Source of the DNA: Mycolicibacterium hodleri
GTDB taxonomy: Bacteria > Actinomycetota > Actinomycetes > Mycobacteriales > Mycobacteriaceae
Assembly (NCBI RefSeq): GCF_006439015.1
Contig: NZ_RCZG01000012.1
Location: 1 to 64,000 of the forward strand
Reading direction: 5' to 3'
Length of the DNA stretch: 64,000 nucleotides
This document shows, in pieces, positions 59,645-64,000 of the stretch. How positions within the stretch are numbered: the first letter of the stretch is position 1; each line of letters opens with the position of its first letter. A program made the position numbers and the translations under genes. A model generated the notes under the pieces. It saw only the letters and a program-made list of their open reading frames with translations, did no database searches and was not told the origin of the DNA.

Positions 59645-60931
59645 GTGCCGGCGCCGCTGGACGTCCTTCCACTGGCTGACGGTGTCGGCCTGCCGTGGGA
59701 CGTGCCGGTCGACGACGCGGTCGGAGTCATCGCGGCGGCGCGTGCCTCGTGCGGGGACTCGTTCGTGGTGCGCAGCGGCGGGAGCGAGTATCTCTTCACG
59801 TTCTCCCCGACGGGGGTCGAGTCGTTCTACGCGCTGCCGGAGGGCGTGGCCAGCAAGGGAGTCGCCGACTATCTGATGCTGCGCCGCAAACTGCCCGACG
59901 CGTTGTTCGCGGGCCGCCGACTCCTACCGAGTTCACTGTTTCGGCGCGACGACGTGTCGTCGTACCTGGCTCATCTCGACCATGCCCTCGACGCGACGGA
60001 GGACGAGTTGGGTGAACGGGGCTCCGTGGAGTTGTTCGCCCTGACGCGGCGACTGGGCCACCGCATGGGACTGGCGTCGTGGGCAGGTCCCGGGTGCGCA
60101 GAAGGCGACGCGTTCGAAGAGCTGGTGCGTGCGTTCGACGTGCTCGACGGCTCGCAGGCCTTCGTGCATCCCGATGCCATGGCGGCGGTGGCCGCTTCGG
60201 GGAAGCGGGACGAACGGACCGCGCTCGACGACGTCGCAACAGTGATCGAAGACGCAGTACGGCAACATGATTCGGAATCACAGCCGGATGACGGACTGTT
60301 TGGCCGGATCGTCGAGGCGTGGGCATCCGAAGCGGCGGAGGTCCGCCGTCGCGGGATAGCGATGGACGTCGCACTCATCCACATCGCCTCGATGTCCAAT
60401 CTCATGGCAGCGTTGGGCTGGGCGATCGTCGATCTGCTGGGGCATCCGGAGCAACTCCGGCTGGTCGTCGCGGGCGATGCGGATCTTGCGCAGCGCTGCG
60501 CCCTCGAGAGCACGCGGTTGGCGCAGCGGTCGATCATGGCGCGTGCCGTGGTGGAGCCGGTTGCGTTCGATACCGGCGCCGGTGTCGTCGACGTGCCGCC
60601 AGGCTGGACGATCGCCACGCTGCTCCCACTGCTCAACACCTCCGTGGCACCCGGGTTGGAGGGCTGGGAGCCCGCACGGTGGAACCGTCATCGTCTGGCG
60701 GAGGCTGGCGCGTTGGCGTCCCCGATGCTGGTGACCGCCTTCGGACACGGCAAGCATTCGTGCCCGGCCCAACCGTTCTCGTTGTCCGCGATGACGATGG
60801 CCATGACGCGACTGCTTGGTGGGTACGACATGACACCGCTGTGGGAGGACTATCCATGCCCGGTGCCCGCACAGATCGGCGGCGTCGCACGCTCGGCCGG
60901 ACGCTGCGAGGCGCTCTACGTGCGCCGCTGA
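59645..60931 (+). CDS. Atypical cytochrome P450
   Basis: A 428-residue P450-fold protein. The ExxR motif is in ALESTRLAQRS and the heme-thiolate loop is AFGHGKHSCPAQPFSLSAM, with the Cys but no Gly two residues later (C-P-A instead of C-x-G). The I-helix (IHIASMSNLMAALGW) lacks the usual acid-Thr oxygen-activating pair. These changes suggest an unusual reaction, such as rearrangement or reduction, or a non-oxygenase role. It starts at a GTG at 59645 and ends about 40 bp from the convergent SDR gene. A 73-bp copy of its 5' end lies upstream of sigL. Confidence 0.82.
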   Translation: MPAPLDVLPLADGVGLPWDVPVDDAVGVIAAARASCGDSFVVRSGGSEYLFTFSPTGVESFYALPEGVASKGVADYLMLRRKLPDALFAGRRLLPSSLFRRDDVSSYLAHLDHALDATEDELGERGSVELFALTRRLGHRMGLASWAGPGCAEGDAFEELVRAFDVLDGSQAFVHPDAMAAVAASGKRDERTALDDVATVIEDAVRQHDSESQPDDGLFGRIVEAWASEAAEVRRRGIAMDVALIHIASMSNLMAALGWAIVDLLGHPEQLRLVVAGDADLAQRCALESTRLAQRSIMARAVVEPVAFDTGAGVVDVPPGWTIATLLPLLNTSVAPGLEGWEPARWNRHRLAEAGALASPMLVTAFGHGKHSCPAQPFSLSAMTMAMTRLLGGYDMTPLWEDYPCPVPAQIGGVARSAGRCEALYVRR

Positions 60932-60970
60932 GCGCGGTGCGTCCGTGCGCCCGCGTGGACCCGAACACAT

Positions 60971-61774
60971 TCAGACGAAGTCCGACCCGCCGTCCACGTT
61001 GATGGTGGCACCGGTGACGTAACCGTTGCGGTGGGACGCCAGATAGGTCGTGATGGAGGCGATCTCCTCGGGCAACCCCGCCCGACCGAGATCGCACGGC
61101 TGGTGGAAGTGCCTGTCGATCCAGGTCATCACGTCCTCCGGATTGGTGGCGTCCAGACCGTCTGCGGCCAGCACCTCCCTCAGATTCTCCGTGAAGCTCG
61201 CCGTGACGATGGTGCCGGGACACACGCAGTTGACCAGAATCCCATCCTTGGCAGGGCTTTTCGAAAGATTCTTGGTCACGCTACTCAAGGCGGCCTTGGA
61301 CGCCGTGTACGCCACGATCCGCGGGTTCTGCCGCTGAATGGAATGCGCCGACAACGTCACGATCCGCGCCCAGTCCGCGGAGCGCAGCATCGGCAGCGCA
61401 GCGCGGATCGACCGCACACCCGACATGGTGCCCAAGGCGAAGGCCTCATCCCATTGTGCGTCGTCCAGTTCCTCGAAGTATCCGTCGCCGGGGCCGATCG
61501 TGTGCACGAGGCTGTTGATCGCTCCCCAACGCTCGGCTACCTCGGCGAAACCGCCCGAGATGGAGTCCGCGTCGGTCATGTCGACGCTGATCCCAACGGC
61601 GTCCGGCGCTCCGGCAGCGCGCAGCGCCCGCTCGGCCGCGGCCAGCGCGTCGCGTCCCCTGGCCATTACCGCGACGCGGGCGCCCTCGGCCGCCAGCGTC
61701 TCGGCAACGGCCAAACCCATGCCCTTGCTTCCGCCGGTGACGACGGCCGCCGAACCGGCCAGACCCAGATCCAT
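60971..61774 (-). CDS. Short-chain dehydrogenase/reductase
   Basis: A 267-residue SDR: nucleotide motif VTGGSKGMGLAVAETL, catalytic Ser in TLSAHSIQRQNPRIVAYTASKAAL with YxxxK, and CPGTIVT and a C-terminal INVDGGSDFV. The substrate is unknown; the group includes hydroxysteroid and fatty-acyl dehydrogenases. The ATG at 61774 is chosen over the 5'-extended frame to 61999, which overlaps the TetR gene. It is the last gene of a leftward DUF1214-sulfotransferase-TetR-SDR run. Confidence 0.9.
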   Translation of the reverse strand: MDLGLAGSAAVVTGGSKGMGLAVAETLAAEGARVAVMARGRDALAAAERALRAAGAPDAVGISVDMTDADSISGGFAEVAERWGAINSLVHTIGPGDGYFEELDDAQWDEAFALGTMSGVRSIRAALPMLRSADWARIVTLSAHSIQRQNPRIVAYTASKAALSSVTKNLSKSPAKDGILVNCVCPGTIVTASFTENLREVLAADGLDATNPEDVMTWIDRHFHQPCDLGRAGLPEEIASITTYLASHRNGYVTGATINVDGGSDFV

Positions 61775-61781
61775 GCTTCCC

Positions 61782-62432
61782 CTATCTCCTGACGATCGCG
61801 TCGATGGACTCCGAGGCGACACCGAGACCTCGTAGGCAGAATTGGAGGACGGAGCGGCGAACGTCGTCGCGATCGCAATCACCAGTGGCCCATTGCCTTT
61901 CGACACGTGCCCACAGCGCGCCCTGGACCGACAGTGCGCCGGCGGCTGGATCCACTCCGACGAAGCAGCCGATCTGCACACCGCGCTCGAGTTGCTCAAC
62001 CAGCGGTGTCATCATCTCGGCGTAGGCGGGGCCGATCACCTCGGGAGCAGCGAACATCTGCGACTGGGCTTCGAGCGACATCTCTCGCAGATCGGACTTG
62101 ATTCCGTCCTCGAAGGCGAGATCGAGACGTCCGTCGATCCAGGCGACGACTGCAGCGACGGGATCGGCAGCGGCTGACATCCGCCGCTTGAGGCGGGCCG
62201 ACTCCTCACGGGCCATGTCCAGGAACACCGCCGCCACCAGTTCGTCCTTGGAGTCGAAGTGCCGGTAGAACGCCCGGGTACCCAACTCGGCGCGGGTCAG
62301 TACCTGAGCCACGCTCAGTGACCGAACTCCCTCGGCCCGAATGACTTTGGTCGCGGCCGACACGATTGCCGCACGCACCCGCGGATCGGGATCGAGCCGT
62401 CGGCCCCGCTTGGCGGCGGTAACGTCGTCCAT
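61782..62432 (-). CDS. TetR-family transcriptional regulator
   Basis: A 216-residue TetR regulator. The DNA-binding helices are RAAIVSAATKVIRAEGVRSLSVAQVLTRAELGTRAFYRHFDSKDELVAAVF, given as residues about 20-70. The C-terminal ligand domain is helical. It sits inside the operon (ATG at 62432 or GTG at 62435, overlapping the sulfotransferase stop) and ends 7 bp before the SDR start, so it probably autoregulates the unit. The inducer is unknown. Confidence 0.88.
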   Translation of the reverse strand: MDDVTAAKRGRRLDPDPRVRAAIVSAATKVIRAEGVRSLSVAQVLTRAELGTRAFYRHFDSKDELVAAVFLDMAREESARLKRRMSAAADPVAAVVAWIDGRLDLAFEDGIKSDLREMSLEAQSQMFAAPEVIGPAYAEMMTPLVEQLERGVQIGCFVGVDPAAGALSVQGALWARVERQWATGDCDRDDVRRSVLQFCLRGLGVASESIDAIVRR

Positions 62433-63577
62433 CACGCTGATGCGTCGTAGGTTGCCAGATAGTCGCGGAACGACTCCCGCACCTGCTCCGCAGTCAGCCC
62501 GTAGTCGGCAAGGTCGTAGCCGTGTTCACCGCGTGAACCCGGCTGGTGACTGTCGGCCCATGCCGCGACGCGACCACGTGCGGCGTCGCCGAAGGGCAGA
62601 CCGAGCTCCCGGTAGCCGTTTTCGACCGTCGCGACGGAGTCGGTTTGGAGTGCGGCGAAGGAGACGTCGACGAACCGGTCGTCGCCGACGCGCCTGCGGA
62701 ATTCCATCGCTCGTTGCACCGCGAGCGACCAGCATGCCAGCTGCTCCGCGCCGAGCTCCGCGGCGTCATCGCGGTCGCTGCTCCAGCTGCGGACGTACTG
62801 GATCAGACTGCACACCGATGCCAGCACCTTCGTCGGATCACGATGGCTCCACAGGAACTTGGCGTTCGGATAGGCGTCGACCAATGCGTCGAGCGAGAAC
62901 ATGTGGACCGGCGTGCGCAGATGCCAGAGAGTGGGAGGGCAGTGCCACTGTAGGAGTTTGAGAACCCGCCGGTGATAGGTGTACGTCTCGCGCATGTCGC
63001 ACGTCAGCAGCCACGACAGGTACCCGGGAACACGGACCACACCGTCGAAGTGGAAGGTGCGGAAGCTCATTCCCATCAGGTCCTGGCATTCCGTGGGGGC
63101 CTCGGGTTCGGAGCTGTTCATCGAACGCATGCGCGGGAACATCTCGTCCATCATCGCGATGCCCTCCCCGCACTGCGCGATCCTCGGATCCGTGTGCTGC
63201 GTGGTCGCCTCCGGCGGTGGAGTGCAGGCCTGCGACTCCCACGTCCTCAGCGAGCGGAACTGGGGGTCGTTGGCCACCAGCTGGCTCAGCGCCGTGGTCC
63301 CGGTGCGGGGCAGTCCGATGACGAAGACCGGTCCGCCGACCACCTCGTCGTCGATCTCGGGGTGCCTCTTGTAAGTGTCCTCGATACGCAGGCGTTGGAT
63401 GAGGGCATTGCTGATGGTCGCATGTTGGATGACGCGACCCATCTCGTTCAGACCGGCCTCGATGTTCAGCGACTCAACGGTCCGTTCCAGACCTTCGCGG
63501 TAATAGGAGGAACCGAAGTCTCCGAGACCGGTCGCGGCGCGCGCACCGGCCTCCAATTCATCTGCCGAGAAGGTCAT
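62432..63577 (-). CDS. Sulfotransferase-family protein
   Basis: A 381-residue PAPS-type sulfotransferase. The 5'-phosphosulfate loop is FVIGLPRTGTTALSQL and the 3'-phosphate region is KFLWSHRDPTKVLASVCSL. Mycobacterial members such as Stf-type enzymes sulfate lipids or small molecules; the acceptor here cannot be read. The ATG overlaps the DUF1214 gene stop by 4 bp (ATGA). The long N-terminal segment (about 80 residues) before the loop is typical of this sulfotransferase-3 group. Confidence 0.87.
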   Translation of the reverse strand: MTFSADELEAGARAATGLGDFGSSYYREGLERTVESLNIEAGLNEMGRVIQHATISNALIQRLRIEDTYKRHPEIDDEVVGGPVFVIGLPRTGTTALSQLVANDPQFRSLRTWESQACTPPPEATTQHTDPRIAQCGEGIAMMDEMFPRMRSMNSSEPEAPTECQDLMGMSFRTFHFDGVVRVPGYLSWLLTCDMRETYTYHRRVLKLLQWHCPPTLWHLRTPVHMFSLDALVDAYPNAKFLWSHRDPTKVLASVCSLIQYVRSWSSDRDDAAELGAEQLACWSLAVQRAMEFRRRVGDDRFVDVSFAALQTDSVATVENGYRELGLPFGDAARGRVAAWADSHQPGSRGEHGYDLADYGLTAEQVRESFRDYLATYDASA

Positions 63578-64000
63578 TTCGCGAACCGCTCGAAAACCGC
63601 GCGGCGGCGTGCCGCAATGACGTCGGCCCGTTCCTCCGCGGTGACCATCGCGGTCCCTTCGGGCAACTGGTTCACGACGTCGTCGAACTCGACGACGCGC
63701 GCGCTCGGCACGGGCGCGCTATCGGTGCGTACGCAGCGAAGGAGCATCGATCCGTTGCTGTGCCCCGCGGCGTCGAGCCAGTTTGCCACGCCGGGATCCC
63801 GCGAGGAGATGACGACCCGGAGGATGCCGTCGGCGTCGACGACGGCCTGGTGGCCGTTGAGGCTGGAGTGACGGCGTCCGTAGTGGATGGTCTCCCACCA
63901 CTGGTTGCCGAGCGAGTAGCTCCAGTACACACCCTTGGGCGGTTCGACCTCGAGGATGAGCGCCTCGTTGGAGGCGAGCTCCCAACGACCGATGACGGGG
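63574..64000 (-). CDS. DUF1214-domain protein, 3' part
   Basis: The C-terminal 141 residues and stop of a DUF1214 protein whose start lies beyond the window. Typical motifs: YWSYSLGNQWWETI, RRHSSLNGHQAVVDADG and RDPGVANWLDAAGH. The family is of unknown function and often near lipid or steroid metabolism genes in mycobacteria. It overlaps the sulfotransferase start by 4 bp and so belongs to the same operon. Confidence 0.85.
   Translation of the reverse strand, partial: PVIGRWELASNEALILEVEPPKGVYWSYSLGNQWWETIHYGRRHSSLNGHQAVVDADGILRVVISSRDPGVANWLDAAGHSNGSMLLRCVRTDSAPVPSARVVEFDDVVNQLPEGTAMVTAEERADVIAARRRAVFERFAK

Overview
The window reads as a chromosomal stretch of a non-tuberculous, probably rapidly growing mycobacterium (Mycolicibacterium-type). 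GC content is high. Gene content and order follow the M. tuberculosis Rv1497-to-Rv1445c block: lipL, meaB, mutB/mutA, stomatin/NfeD, hemH-inhA-fabG1, Rv1481/Rv1480/moxR1, ripB/ripA, acn, suf operon, mptB, ctaA, ctaB, tkt-tal-zwf-opcA-pgl. The PE_PGRS genes, mazEF4, Rv1482c, ctpD and fadE15 known from the M. tuberculosis block are not seen here, and SufB carries no intein. All identifications come from reading the sequence and from recalled family knowledge; no search was run.

Layout. 1-4.2 kb: the 5' part of a polyketide synthase with an N-terminal carrier domain, translationally coupled to a fatty-acyl-AMP ligase, with a type II thioesterase upstream; this looks like a lipid/polyketide locus. 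4.7-5.5 kb: a lone membrane protein. 5.5-12.2 kb: the methylmalonyl-CoA mutase operon mutA-mutB-meaB-lipL. 12.3-16 kb: a TVP38 protein, a frameshifted DoxX-like gene, stomatin/NfeD and a conserved protein. 16-24.9 kb: a leftward run of envelope genes, read from the 24.9 kb end as Rv1476-like, ripA, ripB, moxR1, DUF58, VWA, fabG1, inhA, hemH. 25.2-28.6 kb: aconitase and its TetR regulator. 28.6-32.8 kb: ABC-F protein, enoyl-CoA hydratase, thioredoxin, an old-yellow-enzyme remnant and a conserved unknown. 32.9-39.2 kb: sufR-B-D-C-S-U-T. 39.25-42.7 kb: mptB with an ABC exporter. 42.7-48.3 kb: heme A and heme O synthesis genes with an ATP-grasp protein, quinone reductase, ArfB-like factor and a DUF222/HNH gene between them. 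48.5-55 kb: pentose-phosphate operon. 55.1-64 kb: accessory region with an F420-type oxidoreductase, a SigL/RslA pair, a ferritin-like/VIT1 fusion, an atypical P450 and a leftward SDR/TetR/sulfotransferase/DUF1214 operon.

Several regulatory sites fit their neighbours: an AcnR-type operator before acn, a SigL-type promoter before sigL, a palindrome at the sufR start, tandem GTCACA repeats before ripA, and the conserved fabG1-inhA promoter core. A repeat family sharing a 19-nt core occurs twice, once as an intergenic 35-bp array and once as an in-frame 36-bp array inside meaB. Decayed DNA includes the frameshifted DoxX-like gene, the old-yellow-enzyme 3' fragment and a 73-bp copy of the P450 5' end lying upstream of sigL.
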